Below, piece by piece: positions 6,016 to 13,725 of a stretch of 15,285 nucleotides of DNA. The translations under genes and the position numbers were made by a program. The stretch is from Solobacterium sp. (GTDB taxonomy: Bacteria > Bacillota_I > Bacilli_A > Erysipelotrichales > Erysipelotrichaceae): positions 1-15,285 of the forward strand of contig JAEEHG010000245.1 of NCBI GenBank assembly GCA_016280695.1. The letters are read 5' to 3'. Under the pieces are notes generated by a model. It searched no databases, was not told where the DNA came from, and was given only the letters and a program-made list of their open reading frames with translations. Numbering within the stretch: the first letter of the stretch is position 1; each line of letters begins with the position of its first letter.

Positions 6016-7023
6016 TTATTTTTCAATCGGGTTCAGGCAGTATCTCGGGGTTTTCCCGTTCAGGAAATCCATAATGCCCTCCGCCGTAATATCAACCATG
6101 GCCCGCCGCGCCCGTTCGGAGTAGGCACCGACATGCGGGGTAAAGATGATGCGCGGGTACAGTTCAACCGCTTCCAGGACAGCCGGATCGGTGATTTCTT
6201 CCCCGGCATGCCGGTAGACGAACTGTTCCTTCTCAATGACGTCTGTCCCGTATGCCTGGATCCGGTTCTCCCGCACGGCTTCACACACAGCCGGCAGGTC
6301 CACCAGGTCACCGCGGGCTGTATTGACAATGATCACACCCGGTTTGACACCGGCCAGGAATTCCCTGTCGATCAGGTGGTAGTTTTCTTCCTTGACAAAC
6401 GGCAGATGCACCAGGATGATATCCGCTTCCCTGCGAATCTCTTCCAGATCGGTATAGGTCATGAATTCCCGGTTGGGTTCATAGGGGTTTTTGTCATACC
6501 CGAGGACCCGTGAACCCATGGCGGCGAACATCTTCGCGCTGAGGCTGCCGATATGCCCGACCCCGAGCACTCCGACGGTCAGGTCACGGATCTCCCGGAA
6601 GTGCGGGAAATTGACCCGGAAGTCCTTCTGCCGCATGTTGTCGGCAATCGCGAACAGGTTCCGGTTCAGGGCCATGGCCAGGGCCACGGCCAGCTCGGCA
6701 ATGACGTTCGGGTCGTAGTTCTGCACATTGGCAATTTCCACCCCGTGCCTTGTCGCGGCCGCGAAGTCCACCTGGCCGACACCGGTCATGCGCAGCACCA
6801 TCTTCCGAATGCCCGCCGCTTTCAGCAGGGCAAAGTAGTCATCTGTCAGTTTCAGGGTCGGATTCCCGCTCAGGACCAGATCGATATCCTGATAGGATGC
6901 AGGATCGAGGAACGCTTCCTGCGTATCGCACCATACCAGTTCGATTTCCTTGTCGGGGGTGAAGATTTCTCTGAGTGCCTGCATTTCAATATCCTGCATG
7001 GCGAAGACCAGAACCCGCTTCAT
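6016..7023 (-). CDS. NAD-dependent D-2-hydroxyacid dehydrogenase (LdhA/2-hydroxyisocaproate dehydrogenase-like)
   Basis: A 335-residue cytoplasmic enzyme that interconverts 2-oxo acids and (R)-2-hydroxy acids with NADH. The Rossmann dinucleotide motif is GVLGVGHIGS (151-160), and D177 (GYDKN) points to NAD rather than NADP. The catalytic triad is seen as R237 (NTARGDLVD), E264 (GTDVIEKE) and H297 (TPHVGAYS). Length and motifs match fermentative D-lactate and 2-hydroxyisocaproate dehydrogenases. An AGGAGGT site lies 6 bases before the ATG. In Had/Fld Stickland systems this activity makes the hydroxy acid that the CoA-transferase and dehydratase then use, so its nearness to those genes is meaningful, although it is in a separate transcript. 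The exact 2-oxo acid cannot be told. Confidence 0.93.
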   Translation of the reverse strand: MKRVLVFAMQDIEMQALREIFTPDKEIELVWCDTQEAFLDPASYQDIDLVLSGNPTLKLTDDYFALLKAAGIRKMVLRMTGVGQVDFAAATRHGVEIANVQNYDPNVIAELAVALAMALNRNLFAIADNMRQKDFRVNFPHFREIRDLTVGVLGVGHIGSLSAKMFAAMGSRVLGYDKNPYEPNREFMTYTDLEEIRREADIILVHLPFVKEENYHLIDREFLAGVKPGVIIVNTARGDLVDLPAVCEAVRENRIQAYGTDVIEKEQFVYRHAGEEITDPAVLEAVELYPRIIFTPHVGAYSERARRAMVDITAEGIMDFLNGKTPRYCLNPIEK

Positions 7024-7039
7024 GCTGTACCTCCTGTTG

Positions 7040-7651
7040 TTACTCTTCTAATTTTACCCGGCAGTGCAGGATAATATCATTGTATTTTTCCAGAATATCC
7101 TCTTCGTACCGCAGCTGCAGGGGATTGGCGTGATGAATGACATACGGTATGCCGTTCCGGTTGCGGCGGTCGGAGACCATGCCGATATGGTCCGTGAAAA
7201 TGACAATGTCCCCGGCCTGCCAGGCTTCGATGTCATGCACATCCGTGGTCAGGACCTCCGCGTTGGCCGCGAAGTACACCCGCAGGTTGCGCACCCGGCG
7301 GAAATCGATATTCCGGTCCGGGACATCGATATCGTAGCGGTCCGGATGGGCATGGATGTCGTCATCCACCAGCTGCTGCAGGTCATAGCCGCAGTCCCGC
7401 AGGGCAATGCCGACCACATCCACGCAGGTGCCGTATCCGTCATCCGGGTAGCCCGACGCGTAGTAGGCGCTTTTGTACTTCGGATGGGTATCCGTGTAGG
7501 CCAGGGCTGCCTCAAGCAGGCGGGAGGGTTCCCCCGGCTGGCCGTACCGGTCAGGCAGGCGCGCTGACGAGGTGCCCTGCAGCAGGCGCAGACCGCAGGC
7601 CACGGCAGCTGTGATAACAAAGATCAGGATGATCCGCTTCCGTTTCATCAT
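7040..7651 (-). CDS. DUF1287-family exported protein (NlpC/P60-like fold)
   Basis: About 203 residues. An N-terminal hydrophobic segment (MMKRKRIILIFVITAAVACG) is a signal peptide or anchor; the AVAC at 16-19 resembles a weak lipobox. The rest matches DUF1287: DDGYGTCVDVVGIALRDCG with C76, then DRNIDFRRVRNLRVYFAANA, WQAGDIVIF, HIGMVSDRRNRNGIPYVIHH. The family is thought to share the papain-like NlpC/P60 fold with Cys and His catalytic residues, and the activity is not established. The ATG at 7651 is chosen for the signal peptide. It has no ribosome-binding site and lies 6 bases after a perfect TATAAT, so the message may be leaderless. A GTG start at 7741 would put a hairpin terminator inside the gene and is unlikely. 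It is 16 bases upstream of the dehydrogenase gene. A cell-envelope protein among fermentation genes is unexpected. Confidence 0.85.
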   Translation of the reverse strand: MMKRKRIILIFVITAAVACGLRLLQGTSSARLPDRYGQPGEPSRLLEAALAYTDTHPKYKSAYYASGYPDDGYGTCVDVVGIALRDCGYDLQQLVDDDIHAHPDRYDIDVPDRNIDFRRVRNLRVYFAANAEVLTTDVHDIEAWQAGDIVIFTDHIGMVSDRRNRNGIPYVIHHANPLQLRYEEDILEKYNDIILHCRVKLEE

Positions 7652-7657
7652 AATATT

Positions 7658-7663
7658 ATTATA
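7658..7663 (-). promoter_or_regulatory. Candidate -10 box for the DUF1287-dehydrogenase-reductase transcript
   Basis: A perfect TATAAT (7663-7658) follows the terminator of the upstream operon. No good -35 box lies at 16-18 bases. Transcription would start at or next to the ATG at 7651. Confidence 0.45.
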
Positions 7664-7696
7664 CAATCCGACGGCATTCAGTGTTTCCCGCAGTAT

Positions 7697-7732
7697 AAGA
7701 AAACCAGGCAGAGGAAATATCCTTTGCCTGGT
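7697..7732 (-). terminator. Intrinsic terminator of the dehydratase operon
   Basis: On the minus strand ACCAGGCA (7732-7725) pairs with TGCCTGGT (7710-7703), and the loop contains a second short helix GGAtatTTCC. TTTTCTT follows. It lies 48 bases past the metallo-hydrolase stop codon and separates this operon from the DUF1287 gene. Confidence 0.8.
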
Positions 7733-7779
7733 CCGGGACACCGGTGCCGCAGTTCAGGCAACCCGCGTCCGGAATTAAT

Positions 7780-8586
7780 TTACTTCAGGCCGCGCCGGAT
7801 CATTGTTTCTTCCACAAGGGCATAGTACTGGCCCATGTAATAGGCAAAGCCTTCTTCGCCGATCACGAACGGGTTCGGGACGCCGTTGACAATGCACCGG
7901 GCCAGCGCCTGCCGCTCCAGCCCGTTGTCCAGGGTCGGATGGGCGCACAGTTCCGCATCCACGTGCTGTTCCCGGCAGAGGGCAGTAAACCGGTCCAGGG
8001 ATGCTTTGTAGGCATATGGATCAGAATCCGGCAGGAGTCCGGAACCGCCCCACATGCCGGCCATATGCTTTCTTCCTTCATCCCATACCGGCAGGATGAA
8101 CGAGTAGCATCCCGCAGTATGTCCGGGGGTCAGCACCGTCATGATCTCCATGTCACCGAATTTCAGGATGCCGCCGTCTTCATAATAATGATCCATGTCA
8201 TAGTCAATGACCGGCCACTTGTCCAGGGCCAGCGTCTTTGCCAGCACCGTATCCTCTTTTCCGAGATACAGCTCACACCCATAGTTCCGGCGGAACCAGT
8301 CTGCCTGGCCGTAGTGATCGAAATGTCCGTGGCTGATCAGGATTGCCTTCAGGTCATTAATATCCAGTCCCAGTTCCGCTATGCCCCGGACAATCGTATC
8401 CCGGGATTTGTCATCCGGTTCCATGCAGTCAATCAGCACAAAACCGTCACCCGTCTCAACCACATAACAGCCGACGATCACATTGCCGATAAACGATACA
8501 TTGTCAAAGATCCGGGTAGCCGGCGGGGCGGTCCATTCAGATCCGAACGGCGGTTTGACACTTCTTGGGGTTCTCCACGATTTCAT
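7780..8586 (-). CDS. Metallo-beta-lactamase-fold hydrolase, B3-like metal site
   Basis: A 268-residue cytoplasmic protein without a signal peptide. The metal site is HGHFDHYG (H86, H88, D90, H91), then H156 in TPGHTAGC, with H216 (CAHPTLDNG) as the likely last ligand. This is the arrangement of subclass B3-like enzymes, a fold that also includes lactonases, thioesterases and other hydrolases. Absence of an export signal argues against a role as a secreted beta-lactamase. The ATG overlaps the GntR stop (ATGA), with GGAGAAAG just upstream inside that gene. As the last gene of a CoA-ester operon it could hydrolyse an acyl-CoA or a lactone, for example to release the product or clear a dead-end intermediate; this is inference. 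The fold is certain. Confidence 0.9.
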   Translation of the reverse strand: MKSWRTPRSVKPPFGSEWTAPPATRIFDNVSFIGNVIVGCYVVETGDGFVLIDCMEPDDKSRDTIVRGIAELGLDINDLKAILISHGHFDHYGQADWFRRNYGCELYLGKEDTVLAKTLALDKWPVIDYDMDHYYEDGGILKFGDMEIMTVLTPGHTAGCYSFILPVWDEGRKHMAGMWGGSGLLPDSDPYAYKASLDRFTALCREQHVDAELCAHPTLDNGLERQALARCIVNGVPNPFVIGEEGFAYYMGQYYALVEETMIRRGLK

Positions 8587-9293
8587 TTTCTTTCTCCTTC
8601 AGTCTGATTTTTATAGAAATACGAATTATCTCTGCCTTCGTCCACGGACGCGGCGAATTTCAGGGTGTCAAAGTGTCTGTGCAGCAGCACGGACGCTTCC
8701 GCGGCATCCCGGTGCAGTACAGCATCACGGATTGACTCGTGTTCCTGAATCAGCGCGGGAATGCGCCTGGTTGTGCGGATTTCCAGGTTCCGCCAGCGCC
8801 GCAGATGAATGTATTCATCTTCCAGAAGTCTGTACAGGCTGGCCCGGCCGGCTTTTTCCAGCAGGATGCCGTGGAAGCGGTCATCGGCCCGGAAATACGC
8901 AGGCAGGTCCGCCTCCGCACCGGCAGAGGCTGTCTTCTGTTCTTCGATTGCCCCGGCCAGAAGTTCCGGAAGATCTCCCGGGTCTGTTTCCCGGATGATC
9001 GCGCTGACCGCTGCTGTTTCCACCGCTTCCCGCAGAAAGAGGATATCTTCAATCTGTTTCAGGTCGATCAGCGATACATATGACCCCCGGTGCGGATACA
9101 CTTCCAGCAGGCCTTTTTCCTTCAGCCTGGAAAACGCATCCCGTACCATGTGCCGGCTGCATTTATACGCCGCGCACAGTTCATTCTCACTTAGGGCATC
9201 TCCGGGCATATACTCGAGTTCCGTAATCTTTTTCAGAAGATCCCGGTAAATTTCTTCGCCGGTGATCATCGTTGTTTCCTGCAGTCTGTTCAT
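8583..9293 (-). CDS. GntR-family regulator with FCD ligand-binding domain
   Basis: A 236-residue transcription factor. The N-terminal winged helix spans about residues 10-75 (PGDALSENELCAAYKCSRHM, VRDAFSRLKEKGLLEVYPHR). The C-terminal FCD domain shows the expected metal or ligand residues: D and H in DDRFHGILLEKAG, H in EHESIRDAV, and H in LHRHFDTL. FCD regulators usually sense organic acids. The ATG at 9293 is used, with an AGGGGT-like site upstream; an ATG 24 bases further in is possible. The gene lies inside the operon it probably controls, and the 20-bp palindrome at the operon promoter has the TTGTCGACAA core typical of this family. Expected mode: repression relieved by a pathway acid. 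Confidence 0.92.
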   Translation of the reverse strand: MNRLQETTMITGEEIYRDLLKKITELEYMPGDALSENELCAAYKCSRHMVRDAFSRLKEKGLLEVYPHRGSYVSLIDLKQIEDILFLREAVETAAVSAIIRETDPGDLPELLAGAIEEQKTASAGAEADLPAYFRADDRFHGILLEKAGRASLYRLLEDEYIHLRRWRNLEIRTTRRIPALIQEHESIRDAVLHRDAAEASVLLHRHFDTLKFAASVDEGRDNSYFYKNQTEGERK

Positions 9294-9307
9294 GCGATGA
9301 ACCCCTG

Positions 9308-10555
9308 TCAGCCGATCCGGACAGTGTCCGTCGCTTCTCCGGCCGCTATCATCGCGTCGATCTGTTCCTGTGAATAGCCAAGCTGTGCCAGCACTTCACG
9401 GGTATCCTGGCCAAGGAAATGGGCGGGCCTGTACGCCGGAAGCTCCGTGTCCTGGAACATGACCGGTGTGCGCACCATGGTCCGCTTCATGCCGTTGGGG
9501 AATTCCACATCAGTCAGAATGTCGCTCGCATATGCCTGCTCGTCACGCAGGATTTCATCCCAGGTCTGGCAGACCGCATAGGGCAGGTCCGCTTTTTTCA
9601 TCTGGGCAATCCAGTATTGGACATCATGGCTGGCAACTTCGGCGTTGAAGATCTCGTCCCATTCATCCAGATGCCCGTTGACCAGGTTGGTCTGCGGATA
9701 GAAACGCGGGTCATTAACCAGATCCTCCCGGCCGAGCGCATCCTTGACAAACCTGTTGAACAGCTTGTCATATGCCGGCAGCGAGAACATGAACCAGCGG
9801 CCGTCTGCCGTCTTCCGGGCAGAATTCAGCGGGTTGGTCAGTTCGGCCTTGCGGATCGGGTACTGGGTGGATGCATCGCCGTACTGGCTGGCAATGAGAT
9901 ACAGGGAAACATCCCATACCCCGCTGTGATACAGGCTGACAACCACCTTGTCACCCCGGCCGGTCTTCTCTGCCCGGTACAGTGCGGCAATCACCCCGGA
10001 TGCCAGGCTCATCGCAACCTGATGATCGCCGAAACCGGCCAGCGGCAGCATCGGTTCGCTGTCCCGGTCATACAGGGTGCCCATCACGCCGGAATGGGCA
10101 AAATACGCTGTAAAGTCAAAGCCCGGCAGATCCTTGTCAGGGCCTTTTTCACCATAGCCGGAAACAATCCCGTATACGAGTTTCGGATACTTTGCCTTGA
10201 GCGATTCGTAGTCAAGGGCTGCCCTTTCCAGTGCCGGCTGACGCCAGTTGGTCAGGAAAACATCACTCTGCGCAATCAGTTTTTCCAGTGCTTCCCGGCC
10301 CGCGGCGCTTTTTGTGTCCAGGGTGATGCAGCGCTTGCCGGTGTTCTCCAGGGTAAAACTCGTATCTTCGGCATCCCCGAACGGGCGGCCTTCATTGACC
10401 GCCGTGTAACGCAGATCATCCCCCCGGGGTCTTTCCACCTTGATGACATCAGCGCCGAGGTCAGCGAGATAGCGCGCACAGCAGGGTGCCGCAATGAACG
10501 TCGCCAGTTCCACAACCCGGACGCCCGCAAGGGGTCGGGTATTCATTTCTGTCAT
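9308..10555 (-). CDS. Family III CoA-transferase (CaiB/BaiF; HadA/FldA-like)
   Basis: A 415-residue cytoplasmic enzyme that moves CoA between an acyl-CoA and a free carboxylic acid. The N-terminal motif LAGVRVVELATFIAAPCCAR and the following LGADVIKVERPRGDDLR are hallmarks of the family. The catalytic aspartate is D147 in DLPGFDFTAYFAHSG, preceded by SGYGEKGP, very like HadA and FldA of amino-acid-fermenting clostridia. Those enzymes form the (R)-2-hydroxyacyl-CoA that the dehydratase consumes, using the pathway's acyl- or enoyl-CoA product as donor. The ATG at 10555 follows the dehydratase subunit B stop by 2 bases, with GGAGG upstream. Length is normal for the family. The acyl group cannot be identified from the sequence. 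Confidence 0.95.
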   Translation of the reverse strand: MTEMNTRPLAGVRVVELATFIAAPCCARYLADLGADVIKVERPRGDDLRYTAVNEGRPFGDAEDTSFTLENTGKRCITLDTKSAAGREALEKLIAQSDVFLTNWRQPALERAALDYESLKAKYPKLVYGIVSGYGEKGPDKDLPGFDFTAYFAHSGVMGTLYDRDSEPMLPLAGFGDHQVAMSLASGVIAALYRAEKTGRGDKVVVSLYHSGVWDVSLYLIASQYGDASTQYPIRKAELTNPLNSARKTADGRWFMFSLPAYDKLFNRFVKDALGREDLVNDPRFYPQTNLVNGHLDEWDEIFNAEVASHDVQYWIAQMKKADLPYAVCQTWDEILRDEQAYASDILTDVEFPNGMKRTMVRTPVMFQDTELPAYRPAHFLGQDTREVLAQLGYSQEQIDAMIAAGEATDTVRIG

Positions 10556-10557
10556 AA

Positions 10558-11679
10558 TCAGTCCTCCATCATATCCCTGAATGTTTCAATGATCGTTGCG
10601 GCCTGTTCATGGTTTTCCATCTGCCTGTCCGTCTCTATGCTCACAAACGGCAGTCCGGCCGCCGTGCAGGCCCGGCGGATCAGCGGGTAATCAAACTCTT
10701 CCGGGTCACAGAACTTGGTAAGAATCATCAGCACGCCCCGGGCCCCGGCAGCCTTGGCAGTTTTCACCAGCGCTTCAACCCGTTTCTTTTCCGGATCATA
10801 CAGTACGGAGCAGCAGTTACGGGCGGAGAATTTCCGGGCCAGGGAGTACAGCGCATCTTCACCGATGACGCTGTCTGTCCGGTACTGGCGGCTTTCTGCC
10901 GCAACATCGTCCGCAACAATCTGCAGGCCGTTTTCGTCCAGAATCTTCAGCAGGCCGGGCGCGTCCGCCAGAATCCCGGTTACGGCAACCGGAATCTTTT
11001 TTTCAGTTCCGGCACTGCTGTTCTTCAGTTCATCCAGGAGTTCCCGGCAGAGTCCGCAGTGTTCTTCCCGGCACAGAAACCAGGCGCTTTTGAAGATCGC
11101 TGAACGCTCCGCGGCTGTGATTTCCGGATGCGCTGCCAGTTCGGCAGAAACCTGCCGCATCAGCGCGTTATGTTCGTTGTAGAGTGCCATGGATTCTTTC
11201 AGGCGTTCCTCACTGAAAGAACTGCCGGTAATCTGTTCCAGGTCCCGGATGACCCGGCGGTATCCGGCCACCGTGAAATCCAATGCGTATTCCGGTTTCC
11301 GGTTCTGCGGATAGGTCATCGGGATAAACGGAATCTCCGGTACAGCATATTTCCAGTTCTCCCCCAGGACTTTCAGGGAGTCACACAGGCTCGGGACAAG
11401 GATTGCGCTGACCCCGTCATAAACGCCGCGCATGCCCAGTTCCGTGATGGACTGGATGATGGCGCACAGAAACGCCGGATAGTATTTCTTGGCTGCGTTG
11501 AGCTGCGTGTCGCCGCCCCAGGCCCCCATCGGCACCAGGCCCATCGAATGAATGATCTCTGCCGGGGTATAAACCGGGGCGGTCAGGACAATTTTCCGTC
11601 CTTCCGCAAGATACCGCTCTTTCAGGGCCTGCGGGTTCTCTGCCGCTGCCTGCATTTTTGCCAGAACATCACTGATCAT
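10558..11679 (-). CDS. 2-hydroxyacyl-CoA dehydratase, subunit B (HadC/HgdB-like)
   Basis: A 373-residue subunit of the heterodimeric Fe-S dehydratase that removes water from (R)-2-hydroxyacyl-CoA by a ketyl-radical mechanism. Family segments include PVYTPAEIIHSMGLVPMGAW near the start and PQNRK in the middle. The candidate [4Fe-4S] ligands are C72 (PAFLCAIIQS), C99 (LVPSLCDSLK) and C324 (ILTKFCDPEEFDYP), spaced as in this family. A second cysteine group around residues 205-213 (CREEHCGLC) is additional and may not be a cluster site. The ATG at 11679 has AAGGAGG upstream and begins 2 bases after the partner subunit. Length matches HadC-type subunits. The enzyme is expected to be strictly oxygen-sensitive. 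Substrate unknown. Confidence 0.94.
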   Translation of the reverse strand: MISDVLAKMQAAAENPQALKERYLAEGRKIVLTAPVYTPAEIIHSMGLVPMGAWGGDTQLNAAKKYYPAFLCAIIQSITELGMRGVYDGVSAILVPSLCDSLKVLGENWKYAVPEIPFIPMTYPQNRKPEYALDFTVAGYRRVIRDLEQITGSSFSEERLKESMALYNEHNALMRQVSAELAAHPEITAAERSAIFKSAWFLCREEHCGLCRELLDELKNSSAGTEKKIPVAVTGILADAPGLLKILDENGLQIVADDVAAESRQYRTDSVIGEDALYSLARKFSARNCCSVLYDPEKKRVEALVKTAKAAGARGVLMILTKFCDPEEFDYPLIRRACTAAGLPFVSIETDRQMENHEQAATIIETFRDMMED

Positions 11680-11681
11680 TG

Positions 11682-12914
11682 TCAGGCCTCCTTCCGGGAC
11701 TGCATGATTTCCGTCAGTCCCTGTACCCGGGTGTCATACTGCGCTTCCGAAAAGTTGCGCGGGTCTGCCTGGTCGCCGTCAAAACTGACAACCGGAATCT
11801 CACAGGCCGCGCCGATCTGGCGGCTCATCTCATTCATGAAGCCGCTCCACAGTTTGCAGGACCGGTTGGTGTGGACCAGCAGACCTTCCACATGATTGTC
11901 CTGACAGAGCCGGATCCGTTTATCCCGGGCATATTCCAGATTGATCGCGTTGGGCACTTTTGCGTACGCCCTGCACATGCCGTCAAAATCCTCATAGATG
12001 AAACCGAACGCATCCGCGTAGATCGTTGTAACCATATTGATGCCCCGGTCCCGCAGACCGCGGGAAGTCACCCGCAGCCACGGCCAGCACGCGATACCCT
12101 CAAACATGATCCGGTGCTGTTCCTCGCCGCGGTAGGTGCTGATTCCTTTATTATGGTTTTCTTCGTATTCCTTCAGCAGTGTTTCCATTGCTTCGGCAGC
12201 TTCCGGTTTCCCGCGGGCCGTCACCATCACGGCCATATGATTCAGCAGGTCAAAGCCGTTGAACGGGGACGGCACATACCTGGCCATAGCCGTTGCGGCC
12301 AGCCAGGCCCGGCTTGTCCTGCCGGAGATTTCCATGACTTCCTGATAACGGTCCCAGCTCCATTTTTTTCCGGTTATCTTTTCCAGCTGCGCAATGGCAT
12401 CCAGGAACTGATTCCGGATATATGCAGTTTCCGCGTCACTGACCTCATAGTCAGGATTAAAGGGGATATCAATCATGATCATCGGGATCTGCAGTTCCCG
12501 GGAAAGATTCTCATACCATTTGATCATGCAGCTGCAGATATTGCTGCAGCACAGGACATAATCCGGCAGCGGCATCGGCTGTTCTTCCGCTTCCGCCCCG
12601 GAAGCATATGCCAGGGAAATCCTTGCATAGGCGCAGATATCGTTGGAATATCCCATTCCTTCTGCAATTGAGCACATGCGTTCGCCGCCGCCCCTTGCCG
12701 CGATCCCGGCCGCCTGGTTTTCCGGATAGCATACATGCAGTCCCAGTGTTTCCGGTATTTCAACCGGGAAGTTGCTGGCGCACCAGCCGATCAGTTCCCC
12801 CCGTTTCTTCGCCTCAGCCACATCATCATATGCCTGCTTCGCAATCATATTCAGTTTGTACTTTGCTGAGGCAGGATCCGGGGCCGGACGTGGTTTTCTG
12901 ACTTCTTCACTCAT
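11682..12914 (-). CDS. 2-hydroxyacyl-CoA dehydratase, subunit A (HadB/HgdA-like)
   Basis: A 410-residue partner of the subunit above; each subunit should carry one [4Fe-4S] cluster, with the substrate-binding one here. Conserved segments are YSNDICAYARISLAYA (C94), LCCSNICSCMIKWYENLSRE (C122, C123, C127, C129) and, near the C-terminus, VHTNRSCKLWSG; the three cysteine sites match those expected. The NFPVEIPETLGLHVCYPEN region is also typical. The ATG at 12914 overlaps the activator stop by 8 bases and has AGGAAA upstream. A longer open frame reaching 13055 is rejected because it lies wholly within the activator gene. Length agrees with HadB-type subunits. Together with the activator it forms the core of the pathway. 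Confidence 0.94.
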   Translation of the reverse strand: MSEEVRKPRPAPDPASAKYKLNMIAKQAYDDVAEAKKRGELIGWCASNFPVEIPETLGLHVCYPENQAAGIAARGGGERMCSIAEGMGYSNDICAYARISLAYASGAEAEEQPMPLPDYVLCCSNICSCMIKWYENLSRELQIPMIMIDIPFNPDYEVSDAETAYIRNQFLDAIAQLEKITGKKWSWDRYQEVMEISGRTSRAWLAATAMARYVPSPFNGFDLLNHMAVMVTARGKPEAAEAMETLLKEYEENHNKGISTYRGEEQHRIMFEGIACWPWLRVTSRGLRDRGINMVTTIYADAFGFIYEDFDGMCRAYAKVPNAINLEYARDKRIRLCQDNHVEGLLVHTNRSCKLWSGFMNEMSRQIGAACEIPVVSFDGDQADPRNFSEAQYDTRVQGLTEIMQSRKEA

Positions 12915-13698
12915 GTTCTTTTTCCTTTCCTGCTTTTTCCATCGCGTACAGTGCGGCCCCAAGGGCGCCGGCAAACTGGGCCAGCGGAGAATACAGGATT
13001 TCTGTACCCAGTTCCTCTTCCATTGCCCGGCGGACAGCTCCGTTGTTGGCAACACCGCCGCTCATGCATACCTTTTCTTCAACACCCATGCGGCGCACCA
13101 GGCCGGCAGTCCGGCTTGCGACAGACCCGCAGATTCCTTTGACAAGCGCCGGAATCTCCGCCCCGGCAGCGAGCTGTGAAATCACTTCCGACTCCGCAAA
13201 TACCGTGCATGTGCTGGAGATCCGCAGCGTCTGCGTGGCTTTGGCGGCTTCCTGCTCCAGTTCCGAGACATCCATCTGCAGGATTCCTGCCATGACTTCA
13301 AGGAAGCGGCCGGTGCCGGCGGCGCATTTGTCGTTCATGACAAAATCCGTCATCCTGCCATGGCTGTCCAGACGGATGACTTTTGCGTCCTGACCACCGA
13401 TATCAATGACCATGCGGACATCCGGAAACAGGAACGCGGAGCCTTTCGCGTGGCAGCTCAGTTCGCTGACCTGGCTGTCCGCTTCCGCATAGGTCCGCCG
13501 GCCGTATCCTGTCACCACCGTATAATCAATGTCTTCATCCTGCAGTCCGGCCGCCGCCAGAAGTTCCTTCTTAACCGCTGCCGGGCCGCTTGTGCCGATG
13601 CCGGCATGTACCAGGTGCTGTGCAAGTATTGCCTGTTCTTCGTTCATGAGCACGCCTTTGGACGTGGTTGAACCGATATCAATTCCCATAAAGACCAT
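12907..13698 (-). CDS. 2-hydroxyacyl-CoA dehydratase activator, ATPase (HadI/HgdC-like)
   Basis: A 263-residue homodimeric ASKHA-fold ATPase that injects one high-energy electron into the dehydratase. Motifs: phosphate 1 MGIDIGSTTSKGVL at the N-terminus; phosphate 2 MVIDIGGQDAKVI; the first cluster cysteine in NDKCAAGTGRFLEVMAG; the second in VKGICGSVASR; and the adenosine motif MSGGVANNGAVRRAME. The two cysteines per monomer should hold one [4Fe-4S] cluster at the dimer interface. The ATG at 13698 (MVFMGIDIG) is chosen because AAGGTG lies 8-10 bases upstream; the longer frame from 13779 would include the operator and -10 region. It is the first gene of the operon. In many clusters the CoA-transferase precedes it, so this order is a variant. 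Confidence 0.95.
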   Translation of the reverse strand: MVFMGIDIGSTTSKGVLMNEEQAILAQHLVHAGIGTSGPAAVKKELLAAAGLQDEDIDYTVVTGYGRRTYAEADSQVSELSCHAKGSAFLFPDVRMVIDIGGQDAKVIRLDSHGRMTDFVMNDKCAAGTGRFLEVMAGILQMDVSELEQEAAKATQTLRISSTCTVFAESEVISQLAAGAEIPALVKGICGSVASRTAGLVRRMGVEEKVCMSGGVANNGAVRRAMEEELGTEILYSPLAQFAGALGAALYAMEKAGKEKEHE

Positions 13699-13725
13699 GT
13701 TCGTCACACCTTTTGTTTCTTCTTG

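Noticed and set aside
7652..7741. GTG-initiated extension of the DUF1287 protein
   Set aside because: It would run through the intrinsic terminator hairpin and bury the signal peptide behind 30 residues.
9419..10690. A 423-codon plus-strand open frame
   Set aside because: Antisense to the CoA-transferase; the translation is compositionally odd and lacks domains. Same reasoning for long plus-strand frames over the dehydratase subunits (11679-12671) and the transporter (3852-4706).
12915..13055. N-terminal extension of dehydratase subunit A by 47 codons
   Set aside because: It lies entirely inside the activator gene in another frame; the ATG at 12914 has a ribosome-binding site and matches the family's start.
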